The position numbers and the translations under genes were made by a program. A model generated the notes under the pieces. It saw only the letters and a list, made by a program, of their open reading frames with translations. It was not told the DNA's origin and ran no database searches. From Nemopilema nomurai (taxonomy: Eukaryota; Cnidaria; Scyphozoa; Rhizostomeae; Rhizostomatidae), in contig ML133401.1 of assembly GCA_003864495.1 (NCBI GenBank), positions 1,317,308-1,381,307 on the forward strand: 64,000 nucleotides of DNA, given 5' to 3'. This document shows positions 49,253-60,687 of this stretch, piece by piece (positions within the stretch are counted from its first letter, which is position 1; each line of letters begins with the position of its first letter).

Positions 49253-49328
49253 GTGGGTAAAAATCACCGAGGAAGTGGCAGCCCATATTAATGTTTTGGA
49301 AGCTAGTCTTGTGCCTTTTCTCAAGATT

Positions 49329-52300
49329 ATGGCACATCCAGGAATTCCAGGCCAGCAATATAGTTTAGACGAGCGGCACATTAGGAATAATGCTGGTGGC
49401 TACGTTTTTCAGGCTAGTGATATAGACAGGCTGAAAAGATTTCTTGTTCTTGGTGCTGAAGGAGGGACATATTACGCCGGTGAACAGGTACCTGCCTTGG
49501 GAAGCGTCAAATGCATTGCAAACCTCATAAATAGCGGAAGAGGAAAAGAAGTCGTAGAGATTCTAAAGGAGTACAGCATCGAAGGAAGATGCGCCAAACA
49601 GATTACGATCGTGTATGCTCTGGCATTTTGTGCGAGATACCATAATGGCACTTTGGAACAACCCTTCCTGGAAACGAGAAAAGCGGCTTATGATGTCCTA
49701 AACCAAATTTGTCGTATACCAACAGATCTCTTTCATTTTGTAGGCTTCTGTGAAGATATTAGCAAAATTAACAGAGGTACTGGCTGGGGAAGAGCTCATA
49801 GAAAAGCAATTGTCAAATGGTATCTTAGCCAGTCACCAACAAAACTCGCTTACCATGTAACGAAATATAAACAAAGGGATGGTTGGAGTCATAGAGATCT
49901 GTTTAGGCTTAGCCATCCCAAGGCAGCCCAAATGCAAAAAAGCCATCAAGTTATTTTTAGATTTGTCTGTAAAGGTTTCAATGAGTGTAGGGACTTTTAT
50001 AACGACCCAGAACAGTTTCCCTGTAAAGATGAAGAGGTGAATAAGACGTTTGGTACATTGCATGCTGCCCATGAAGCATCACTTCTTGACAGAGAGGGTA
50101 TCCCCGATGAAGAGAAAGAAGAAAAGATAGTTGAACTCATTAAAAACCATAACCTAGTCAGGGAGCACATACCAACTTCATGTTTGAACTCGCTGAAAGT
50201 AAGTGCATTGAATTTGCGTATTCAATCAGAGATATACCTAAAACTGAAATCAGTTTTCAATATTTTCTTATATTTTTACTGATTCCAGTCAATCATCCAT
50301 ACTGAGATATGCTTTAGATGAACTGTCATTTATTTGAGGTATCCTTTTTTCTAATACCATTGATTGCTTTATTCTTGATTTTTATCAATAATATGAATGT
50401 AACCTTGCTTTCTCAATTTATATTTTCATCAAAAATCTAACTAGAATATTTAGATGAAACGTTAGTGTAAAAACATGAACATTTATAATTTGTGAATTTC
50501 TTGACCCAATATTTAAGCAAATAAATTTTTTTGTTTATTTACTCTTCTTGAAAATAATGTATTTTGACACTTATTTAACAAGTCTTGTTTGGCACTTATT
50601 TTTGAAAGGATGTCAAAGATATCCCTTCACAATCTATGAAAGGATGTTAGCTTGAAATCACAATCTTCCAATATATATTGTTGAGCTGAAGCAGTCAGGC
50701 CCCAGTAATTATATTTATACTGTTATATTTATAATAATTATACTGTTAATATGGTTGTCTCTTCTTGGTTTTGGTTAAACTTTGCCAGACCCTAAGCAAT
50801 AAGAAAGGATAGTCAATAAATTTAATAATAGTATTTTTAATTTGGCCGTTTTTAATTTAATAATAGTATTTTTAATTCAGTTTTACACTAATATTATAAA
50901 ACCTTTGATTGTAATATTTTAGGTTTGGTGTAAGCTGCTGTTTAACATGCCTTTGACAGCTCTTCTGAGAAATCTTGGCAAAATGAGCTCTGAAGGTATG
51001 TTTAAGAACAAGGAAAGACATCAAGGTGAAGAGATTGCAATAAAGGTTGCTGATTGGCTTAAAGATGATGAACGTCTTCAAAAAGCTCGGATACACCCTT
51101 TTAATGTACTCCTGGCTTTGAAAACCTATGAATCAGGGAAGGGGGAAAAGGGATCAAATACTTGGGATGTCAACAAGCATATCGTGGATGCTCTTGATGA
51201 AGCATTTTATAAATCTTTCAAGGTATCTTTTTATGAATTTTAGCAGTGCTTATTTGCTATCCAGTCTATTTTTGTTAAGGCCTATTTACAGTAAATTTTA
51301 CGATGAATCATTTATTCAATTTCAAAGCATCAAATGAAGAATAATGGGAAAGATTTTATGCCTTGATGCCTTTTGTATGATAGAAAATTGAGGAATATGG
51401 GCTTTGAATTAAATAATCTGCATACAAAGTGTTGCTACTATTTAAATGCATTCAGACGGCAGCAGATTATTTTTCCAAGCCAAAACTTACCTTCAACATT
51501 TCCCAGTTTAATTGTGTTTGGTCTTTCTTTTAACATGAAAGTGCTAATATGTTGTAACAATTAGATGTGAGTCATTGCTTTTTCATGTTACATTGACAAT
51601 ATTTTATGCCATTGTGATAGTAAAGACTGATGTACCCAACCATTCAGGGTTTACGGCACATTCAACTTTTCATTTATGCCTAGGTATAAACATGCCACAA
51701 AAGGGCGTCAGCCACCCTTCCAGGCAATACTGTAGCTCAGTATGATGTCCCCTTTGCATTGCATCACCAATTTTGATAATCATTATGGGACTAACCTTAA
51801 CCTATATGCACCTTAGAATAACATATAACAAGTGGTGCACTAAACATGTCAATTATAATCATCCTGCTACTCTCTAAGACTGCCAATTGACAAGAATGAA
51901 TCAAACCTTTGGAATCCTTTTGTCTGGAGCAAAAAAACTTCAGGATGCTTGAGAGTCCTTTGGAAAACACATGGTTAAGCCAATGCTGTCCTTGCGGATC
52001 AGCTACTTAAGAAACCCCAACCTTTTTCCTTAAGCAAAAATGACAACTGGCTAACCATTCAGTTAGTGTTGGTGAGCCTTTTTATATACTAGCTGTTGAC
52101 AGGTTTATCACAAATTGATTGAACTGTAGTTTTTCATTTTGTGTACTTTGTCAACTGATGTACTTTTTGCTGATAATTTAATAAAAAGAAACTACAATTT
52201 TCTTTTAGTTTGTCAAGCCAACAGGTAAAAGATTCTTCCTTGGTATTGATGTTAGCGGCTCTATGTCCTATGAAAATTGCATAGGATGTCCAATCACACC

Positions 52301-53194
52301 TGCATTGGCATCTGCAGCCATGGCAATGAGTACCATGAAAACTGAGCCAAAGACTTTCACCATGGCATTTTCTGATGGCTTAGTACCACTGAAAATCAAT
52401 AAAGATATGAAGCTTAAAGATGTCTTGGCTGAAACAAAAAAGGTTAACATTTTGCTTTGGGTTAAATTCTATACTTTCCATATATTGATACTTATTTCTT
52501 AATAGTCTGTAGTGATTAGTATAAAGATCTGCATTGTATGATCATGCTTAAAACATATTGAAGCTCTTTCACAAGGCCAATGCATTATGACAAACATTTT
52601 TGTAAAGCTACATCTTCTCACATTGTAATGTTAGAATTGATAGTGGATGGTTTTGCTACCATGTTGTTGTCATTTAAGTTTTTGACTGGACAAGACTTGC
52701 TACTTATGCACCAATTTAGGCTTGCTGAAGCTCAAACACCACAAATGAATTAGATGTGTTTGTTTTATCAATCATTTCATGCTATCAACTCTGCAATATA
52801 TTACATTTTAATATGCTATCTTATTCTAATTGTCTTTGTTATTTATTTGTTCTTTTGTGTTTTGTTGCAGGTAATGTTTGGATCCACTGATTGTGCACAG
52901 CCTATGATTCATGCTATGGAAAAAAAGATGGAAGTTGATGTGTTTATTGTATACACAGATAGTGAAACATGGGTTGGTAATGTTCATCCCTTCCAAGCAC
53001 TTAAAGATTATCGCAAACAAATGAATATTCCAGATGCAAGACTAATTGTTTGTGCAATGAGTTCAAATAAGTTTACCATTGCTGAACCTGATGATCCTTT
53101 GATGCTTGACATAGCTGGCTTTGATTCTGCAGCACCACAAATTATCGCTGAATTTGCACAATTTCAGCCTCAGTTTGTCAACATAGAGGATTGA
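49329..53194 (+). CDS. RO60: 60-kDa SS-A/Ro ribonucleoprotein, Ro60 (4 exons)
   Basis: Ring-shaped RNA-binding protein that holds Y RNAs on its outside and misfolded small RNAs through its centre. Exons are 49329-50198, 50923-51222, 52209-52442 and 52871-53194, all phase 0, giving 575 residues; human Ro60 has 538. The TROVE domain occupies about 20-390, with [12 protein letters not shown] and [11 protein letters not shown] closely matching the vertebrate protein. The C-terminal von Willebrand A-like domain (about 399-570) has an intact MIDAS, DVSGSMS at 404-410. The end, [14 protein letters not shown], also matches the family. The ATG at 49329 was chosen because it begins the first aligned block ([15 protein letters not shown]); upstream in-frame codons contain no ATG. 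Two NRF-1-like sites stand just upstream. No Y RNA gene was recognised nearby. Confidence 0.95.
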
Positions 53195-53900
53195 GTTTTG
53201 GTCTGGTTTCATTTGCGAACACCAAACATCACCAAATAGAGATCAAAGACAAATGAGGTGTAACATAGATCTTTTGAATGGATTATCAATTGTGAGGAAT
53301 AATGCCTGGTTTCAATTTGATTTTAGGGTAAATTATGTATTGCATTGTTTTTGTTTAAAACATCTTCTTGTCACACATCAATACATGCACCATGACATGG
53401 ATGTATTGGCTTTCTTCAGTATATTAGTCCTTAGTTGAAAAATGTATTTCTCATTTCCTAATTTTCTCATTGAATTCATTGAAATCCTTAATTTTGGAAA
53501 ATGAACCAAAGAACTGTTATTTAACAAATTGTAAGTAGACTAAAAGTCTAAATTAAATTTAAAGTGTTGCCTAGTTATTAAGGACATTGTCAGTATTCAT
53601 TTCAAATGCTGTACATTCATGATTCATATATACGGCAAGTTAACATACGTGACTTTTCTCAATATACAACCTTAGCAGTATCTTGTTCAAAACTATAGCC
53701 TCAGCATGTACATTGCGGGCTATGACCAGGCCTCTCTGGGAACAAAAACAATGCCGGCTATAAAAAGCCCTTGCCAGTTTGGCTGCGTGGGCTATTTAGC
53801 CCTTGCAGAACAGTTGATTATTTTTTTATAATTGAGTGTTTACAAAGGCAAAAATACATTGCCTTACCAATTCTTTAAACACTTTTCACCTTAAGAAGAC
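53195..53900. other. Ro60 3' flank
   Basis: AT-rich sequence that should include the Ro60 3' untranslated region. No other gene is seen. Confidence 0.45.
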
Positions 53901-54060
53901 ATTTTTGTGTGTATTTCTACCTTTAAATTTTGTATTACCACTCCTTAAAATGAGACAAAAGAGGAACATCACTTTTTGTGTGTATTTTTGTGTGTATTTC
54001 TACCTTTAAATTTTGTATTACCACTCCTTAAAATGAGACAAAAGAGGAACATCACTTTTT
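53901..54060. repeat. 83-bp tandem duplication
   Basis: The stretch at 53901-53983 is repeated at 53984-54060. The copies are nearly identical, both running from atttttgtgtgtatttctac to gaggaacatcacttttt. It is a recent local duplication just downstream of Ro60 and next to the hAT remnant. Confidence 0.93.
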
Positions 54061-54254
54061 TGGAATAGAGCAAAGTTTTGTTAGGAACAAGGAACACAGA
54101 TTTACTGAGCTGGATCCAATGTGACTCATCGTCATTCACAAAGTTAAATAGCAATACAATGTCAACAAAGGCTAACAGAAGATAAATTTGATTTGCAAGA
54201 AAATTCAAGAAAATTATTAAAGTATTTGTAATATGAAGTCATTCTATGTCCGTT

Positions 54255-56470
54255 TCATGATTGTCATCTTCATTTAAACTACTGATTGAGTCACTGAGCT
54301 CTGATTCAGCTTCAGAAACTTCTTCAAATAGTGCCTCGACTCTTCCTCTCTTCACTTCGAGGCTGTCGTTCTGTCAACCCTATTCTCCTTTTGGATATGT
54401 AAATTTGAAGAGCTCTTTCAATAATATCTTTTCTTTCTTTGCATCCCCAGTTTTTATTATTGCATTTAATAAGCATCAAGTCCTCCATGGTTTCTTGGTG
54501 AAGAGAAAGCCTTCTGTCATAGCATCAATGTTAACACAGAGAAGGCACGCTCCACTGTGGAGTTGGAGCCAGAAAGACAAGTTAGCAAAGAAACTAGAAA
54601 GCAGACATTAGGGTATTCTTCCATGTGATGTGTGACAATATTTTGCCATATCCTCTCTGGAGTTAAAGGGTTTTTCACAGCAGCGTTTATGAAAAAGATA
54701 TTACGAAAGGCCTGCAACAAACGCCACTCCTTTCCAACTTTGACGAAATCAAAGCCAGCATCGTCCAAAGGTTTCTTGAAATGTAGATAGATCTTTTCAA
54801 TTTGTTCAACACCATAATCTTTCGAATCAGTCCAATATTTCGGGTCAAGCCATTGCATGGCCAGAAAAATTGGTGATTCGAAATCTTCGAATCGCTTTCT
54901 CAAGATATCTGTTAAATCAGCAGCTATCGATTATATTTTGTTCAATGATGTTTGAACAGTGGCTGGACAGAAATGGCTGATATCATCAATCCTTACTTTG
55001 ATGTATTCCCTGTTTTGTGGACTCCGTTGCTCATGTCCTGCTCTGCAATATTCTCGAGCAAGCACAATGTTTCCCGCGTCATTGTCTTTAAATGCGAAAG
55101 ACCTCAGATGGCAATCAAGCAGTACTTCTTCGTGGCATTCAAAAATATCTTGGAGCTGGCCAATAGCAATGTCTACTGTAGGCTTGATATTAAGGCCCAT
55201 AAGCCCTTCACCTTCAAAAACAAGGGACAATGGTCGCATTACTTCGAGAATATCCAAAGCTGTTGCGATTCCGTAAATGATGTCTGCATCTTTAATCCTC
55301 TTAAGCAAGCCTCTTAGTTTGTCCTTTGTGCTCCCACATTTCTGCTCGGTCACATAGTTCTCAAATGCCATCTTCAAAGCTGGAAGTATATGCAACAATC
55401 GAAAGAACCCACGATATCTTTGGGAAACGAAGCGTGTTCCAGTTTTTTGAGGCAAAGGATAATAAGTTATGCCAATGGCTTCAGTTGTAGCCGCGACTTC
55501 TGCTTTTTGGGCACCTGACTTTTTTTAAAATATTAAAGGTGCTTGTGTAAAAATCTTCAACGTCTTTGGTGTATGGGCTCTTCATGGTAGCCTTTACAGC
55601 AAGCTCGATTCTTTGATTCACACAATGAATGGTTATGAGCCAAGGTCGTTCAAGTTTGAGTTGTGTGAGAGCACCTCGATATATTCCAATATTCACACTT
55701 GCCCCGTCTGCTGTTGCACTGACCAAACGTGTATATCATATTTTGAAACGTCAAGGTCCATCTTCGTCAAGAAACTGTGGTCTATGGCTTTTTTAACTGA
55801 CTGTGCAAGCGTGCCTCCGAAGTGAGCCAACTCAGCCAGGGATGTTACGAAATGGCACGGTAGACCCCCTTTTACAACACGCGTTAGAATTAAATCTTTT
55901 TCACTTCAAGTTTTGCGTGCTTGTGAAGCGTCAGAGAGAACTGACACGAAGTCACTGCCAGCAAGAACCACAGCCACTTTCTCTTTTATAGCCGTCAAGA
56001 TGCAATGAATGAATTCCTTTGCCATTCGCCCATCTTGTTTTCCTTGCATAAGTTTAACTCCGTTTTGTTTTTGACATTTTACCAACACTTCAAAATGCTT
56101 TAGCGGCATGCTTGGAGTCAAAGCACGCTCATATGCAGTTCTCAACAGCTTTCTGTACGAATCCTTTGCAGATGCATTAATGCAGGATGTGATAGTTGGT
56201 GGAATCTTTCTTGTCACATCTGGCTGTTCAATAACAATTATTTTATCAATCGGTCGATCCTGCGCAACTGACAGTGCAATTTCATGAGATTTGCTTTTCA
56301 GATGTCGCTCAATTTTGTATTTGGTAACATTGTTTATCCCAACAACAAAAGTTTTCTCCGCTGTTTTTACTCCCTCTTTATAGAATGGACTTTTGATAAT
56401 GGAATCGTAGTTTGCACAAAGTTTACACCAAACAATTCACCACAGTCGTCCCGTTTTTTTCATCAGTTTT
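54255..56470 (-). pseudogene. Decayed hAT-family transposase with N-terminal zinc finger
   Basis: Minus-strand pieces of one transposase appear in order but in different frames. First comes a finger (WCKLCANYDS at about 56,430, then RHLKSKSHE at about 56,300). Next come SYRKLLRTAYERALTPS, and TADGASVNIGIYRGAL with HCVNQRIELA, the hAT catalytic-region signature. They are followed by FVSQRYRGFF and the C-terminal dimerisation block NSTVERAFSVL, with a tail ending near 54255. Stops and frameshifts at about 55,900, 55,480, 54,920 and 54,515 interrupt it. No terminal inverted repeats or 8-bp target duplication were found by eye. The closest relatives are the ZMYM/ZNF862-type hAT lineage common in animals. 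It is full-length or nearly so, unlike the fragment at 15690-16250, and not expected to be active. Confidence 0.88.
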
Positions 56471-57474
56471 GAATCTAATAACATTCTCTTTTCCCCAAGA
56501 AAGAAAAGTAATGAGTTATTGGGAATGCCTAGTTCATATGTCGTGATTTGAAAAGAAATTGTTTCGTATTTGAAAGCATGGTGTTACGTTTCTTACTTTA
56601 ATGTTCCTTTCTTGCGAACACATTTCCTATTCCACTGCAAGTTTTAAGAGGATAATTCAATAGTTTGTTAATATGTGCTAAAGAAGGAAACGTAAGTCTC
56701 CTATTTATAACGCCATTTGACGTTATAAACACATAGACGTTATTTTATTTAGCGGTAAGTAGTTCAAACATTGGGAAGCTAAACTGTGCGGTTTTAATGA
56801 GAGCGTTGGTTTGAAAAACTGCGCGGGCGAAAAAGGCCTCGCAAAATTATTAGCGCTAAAGCCCGCATCTCCCGGAAAGGCCTGGGCCTATGTCATTTGC
56901 TGATAAATACATTGTTCTAAATTTTCTTTCATTTATCAGCAGACTAAAATTGTTTTACTTGTTGTTTGAAAATGGTATTGTAAATAATAAATGTATATGT
57001 TACTGATAATAAATCTAATTCTTATTTCTTTTAGTTTTGGCCTTTTAGAATCAAATATTTGTATGATAAATGCGCCAGCTGTTTCCTCTGCATCACAACA
57101 AAACAATAAAGACTGAATGAATTTTTTAAACATTTAGTAATGAAAATAGGCCTGTTATCTTAGGCCTAAAGTTAATTTTAACAATCAGATGTTATTCAAT
57201 TCACATATGAATATGCTTTGTTTCAGATTCATTTTATTTACTTTACTTACAATGACCCAATAATAAATGGCCAAAACATTTCTATAAATACAGGAAAGGT
57301 CTTGATATATGATGCTACATTGAACATGGAAATTGACTAGGCTCAACAGACTAACTATTTCTGCAACATGATGCTAATTGCAACAAAACTATTATAAAGG
57401 CTATATTGTGTGGCCCTACAAATAATACTATCAACAAGATTGTTTCTTTCTCTACCGACTTACTACTGCTACCA
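56471..57474. other. Spacer between the hAT remnant and ACTR10
   Basis: No coding sequence is recognised. The right part should hold the ACTR10 3' untranslated region. A minus-strand AATAAA at about 57233-57238, some 240 bp past the stop codon, is a plausible polyadenylation signal. Confidence 0.45.
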
Positions 57475-59395
57475 TTATGGTTTTGGTATCTGTGAGATTG
57501 ACTTTCGGTAAGATGTGACCTTGGCTTTTGTATCAAGCAACTGGCGATCATTTTTTATATTTACAGTTGTTAAGGATGCCCAATCTGGAAGAACTGGTTT
57601 TTCCTTATACTTATCCCTTGTGACAGAATATTCTCCAAGTGTTTCCAACATTCCATAAATTGCAGCTCCGAGCCAAGATGTATAATTTGCCTCTACAGGT
57701 GGTTGGCATATTTTGATACCCTTAAAAGCAAGTTTTCTTGAATACAATCCAGTGTTTAGCTGCTCTTTTATTTCAGCCAGTAGCCTTGCTTGAAACCCAG
57801 GTGTCATGCTTGTACCACCAAGTAGCAATATATTTTGACTCAAAACCTTTCTGCAGTCAATAGGACACCTAGATCAATTGAAAAAGTTATCCTTCAATGA
57901 GAGTAAGATATATTTGTTCACTTGATAATAACTAACTAAAAGGCTTCCATATAGTATTCTTTAAAAACAAACAAGATTATTTTCAATATTCTCTAATACT
58001 TTGCCAATGGTATTTATGAGAGCTGCCAATCAAGAAAGTCAATTAGATGCTACACTTTATTGTCTAAAAAATGTTTATTGCACTTTAATATAAGACTTGC
58101 AGCAATGTGGTATATAGCTTCAAAACATTTCTCGATAAAGAAATATTTTGCAAATCTACAAAATGCCATTCTTCTAACATTTACAGGGTACAAAATGTTA
58201 GGAAAAGGGAGCATTAATATTTTAGGGACTATAACTAAGCAGACTGGCATATAATTAAAGTTTGAAGGAAAAAATTTTTAGCACAATACTGCTTAGAAAC
58301 AATATTAAAAGAAAGAACTTTCTTTAATATACTTGAAAATTGAAAACTTGAGGTGCTTTAGCTTCCAGTTGGATTTGAGAATATATATTCATTTCTGTAC
58401 TTCTGACTACCATTATAAGCTTGCTATACATACCAATTGGATGACTTAATTTAATCCAAAACTTCTTCAATAATGATTGATACATGTTTGTTCGCAGCAA
58501 GCAATAATTACACATTTTTTCATACAATTCTTCACTTCAAAAATTTGGAGAAAAAGCTTTTCTTGTTTTTAATGGTTGCTTATTTAAAAGTGACATTTTG
58601 CACAACTAACCTTGATATGGCATCCAATATGTATGTAGCAAGAGATTTTCCTTCTTCATCACCATCGAAAATGCAGTCAAATGAATGTGCTCTTACTTTG
58701 CCATCAATTGTAATTTTAAGCCCATGCCCAACTATATAATCCACTGCTGGGGGCACATTTTCTGTGGGTTCATTGTGTCTGCCAACAAAACAAACTGTAG
58801 CTTTGATATTTTCAATTGTCTCTTCGTCAAGGGTTTGACCCGTTGTGGCTAATAAGCTTTCTTGCAAATGCTTGTGGATAGTTTTCGCACCAATTTGAAA
58901 GGACTCAATGGCTGCTAGAATAGGCGTGTGCTCGTAAATTGGTACTATCAACGATTCACTGTAACCACAGTCTACTACTAGGGCAGAAGGCACACCTAAA
59001 GTAAACAGGGCAAACAAATGGCTGGGGGCGAACATGACCGATACGACATCAAAATAGCAAAACAAAACTTTCGCAAGCGTGTTCCGGAACTTAACTGGGG
59101 ACAAAATCGACTCGCTGACGACTACTTTACGTTCTTTCGGGTTCACAAGTAAATACTTGAAGTATATCATATGCAAGAAGTCGCGCAAAGTTTTATACAA
59201 CTCATTATCCGGGACATTCACTTGAACTACGTTGACTTCGATCAGCTTGTTGCCTACAAGCCTTTTCACTTTGCTGGAAATGATGTGCCTTGGAACAGTT
59301 TCACCAGCGAACCCAATTTTGGTGTATGCTTCGCCAATTTCAAGGACAACAGCTTGTTTATCACCTCCTAAGCCGATCATGTCAAGTAACGCCAT
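57475..59395 (-). CDS. ACTR10: Actin-related protein 10 (Arp11), dynactin pointed-end subunit (2 exons)
   Basis: ACTR10 caps the pointed end of the Arp1 filament in dynactin, the cofactor that links dynein to cargo. Exon 1 is 59395-58611 and exon 2 is 57868-57475, joined within an Arg codon, giving 392 residues; human ACTR10 has 417. Actin-fold motifs are visible: EIGEAYTKIGFAGE near the start (phosphate loop 1), VVDCGYSESLIVPIYE (phosphate loop 2) and LLGGTSMTPGF (adenosine loop). The blocks HMIYFKYLLVNPKERKVVV and FAPSHLFAL are specific to ACTR10. The ATG at 59395 (MALLDMIGLGGDK) is preferred because the frame upstream has only a GTG. ACBD6 starts 1.3 kb away on the opposite strand. The C-terminal tail is shorter and more diverged than in vertebrates. 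Confidence 0.94.
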
Positions 59396-60687
59396 CTTCC
59401 GCCTGACACTTTCACGCCAACGGCGTTTGTCCACACAAATTTAGAAGAGCAAGAATCGTAAGTCAAGGCCACCACCTTTTCGATGAACCTCACTCTAGGT
59501 AGACCGAAGAGAGGTCACTCCAAAAGCACAACGACGGCTACTCAATCAATCATATTTCATTCAAGTGAAAATTAATTACATACAAATTCAGTTTATGGCA
59601 TCAACGTCATGAAAATTGCAACTTGAAATACTGTTAAAATAGAACTAATTAATAACGAATAACAAGAAATTTTAGCATAGAACGTCAATAAAATTAATGG
59701 CTACTTTTAAGTCTGAACACGAAGAGAAAGCCCATAAGAGAGCAATAGAGCTAAGAAATTACTTTTAAACTTAGAAATTTACTTTCAACTTGAACTACTG
59801 TATATTAAAAGAAAATGAACTAGCAATGACAAGAATAATGGACAAATAACAATTACTTACAAAAATATTAGGTAAATTATCACCTTGGGCACCATCTATA
59901 TTTCATGATTTGAAACGCTGGGAGACCAAGGAATCCTAATCCGTCGAAGAAAATCAAGATAAATCTATTTCGCAACCTTTTTAGCGAATGTTTTATCTTT
60001 TATATTTTAGAAACGGCTATCTTACGGTTGGTTGTTTTCTTTAGCAATGTTATTTTTGTTTACAAATCGACTCATTGAAGTCCACAACAGGCATGGCTTC
60101 TTAACAAGATATTAGGATAATCTGACTGTTAAATGCTAAAACATTATATATTTCCAATTTTTTTTTCTTAAATCACCACGATTTTGGTAGGACGCCTATT
60201 GTTTGCATATATGAGGAATACTGACGCCAAATCGAGGTTCCTTGAAAAGGGCGTAATAGCTTCTCAGGATAGTACCATCTTTGTTGGTACCAGAGGATGG
60301 TACGTGCATATTTTAGCGACCTGGTCAGCTTGTCGCTCTTATGTTTCTTGCTACAGGACAAATTTCCAATTCCCAAGCTTCTGAAAGTTGATCGGCCTAT
60401 GCACCTTGGCTTTATGTTTTGCCATTGTTGTGTGGAAGCGGCTATGATGCCCGACATTGAATGAGTGCAGGGGACAAAAAGGGCATCTTTTTCGATAACT
60501 CTAGAAAATGTGTACTTATCCCATCTGTTCGCAGATATTTTCATATTGTCGAGCTCTTTGAGAGCTATCATTTGGTGTAGAACTAATTTTCATACAATTT
60601 CTATTTCTCTATTAGGTGCGAAATGACATTTGAGGGGGGCACTTGGCGAACTTGATGCACATTAATTAGAATTTCTTCAGGGCAAAG
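59396..60687. other. Divergent intergenic region between ACTR10 and ACBD6
   Basis: About 1.3 kb separates two head-to-head genes and should hold both promoters. A minus-strand ATG frame of 132 codons (60571-60173) lies inside it. It has Trp/Arg-rich, unfamiliar sequence and no homology I recognise, so I do not call it a gene. Confidence 0.5.

Noticed and set aside
60173..60571. 132-codon minus-strand frame between ACTR10 and ACBD6
   Set aside because: No recognised similarity or splice context; it lies in the shared promoter interval and its length is compatible with chance.
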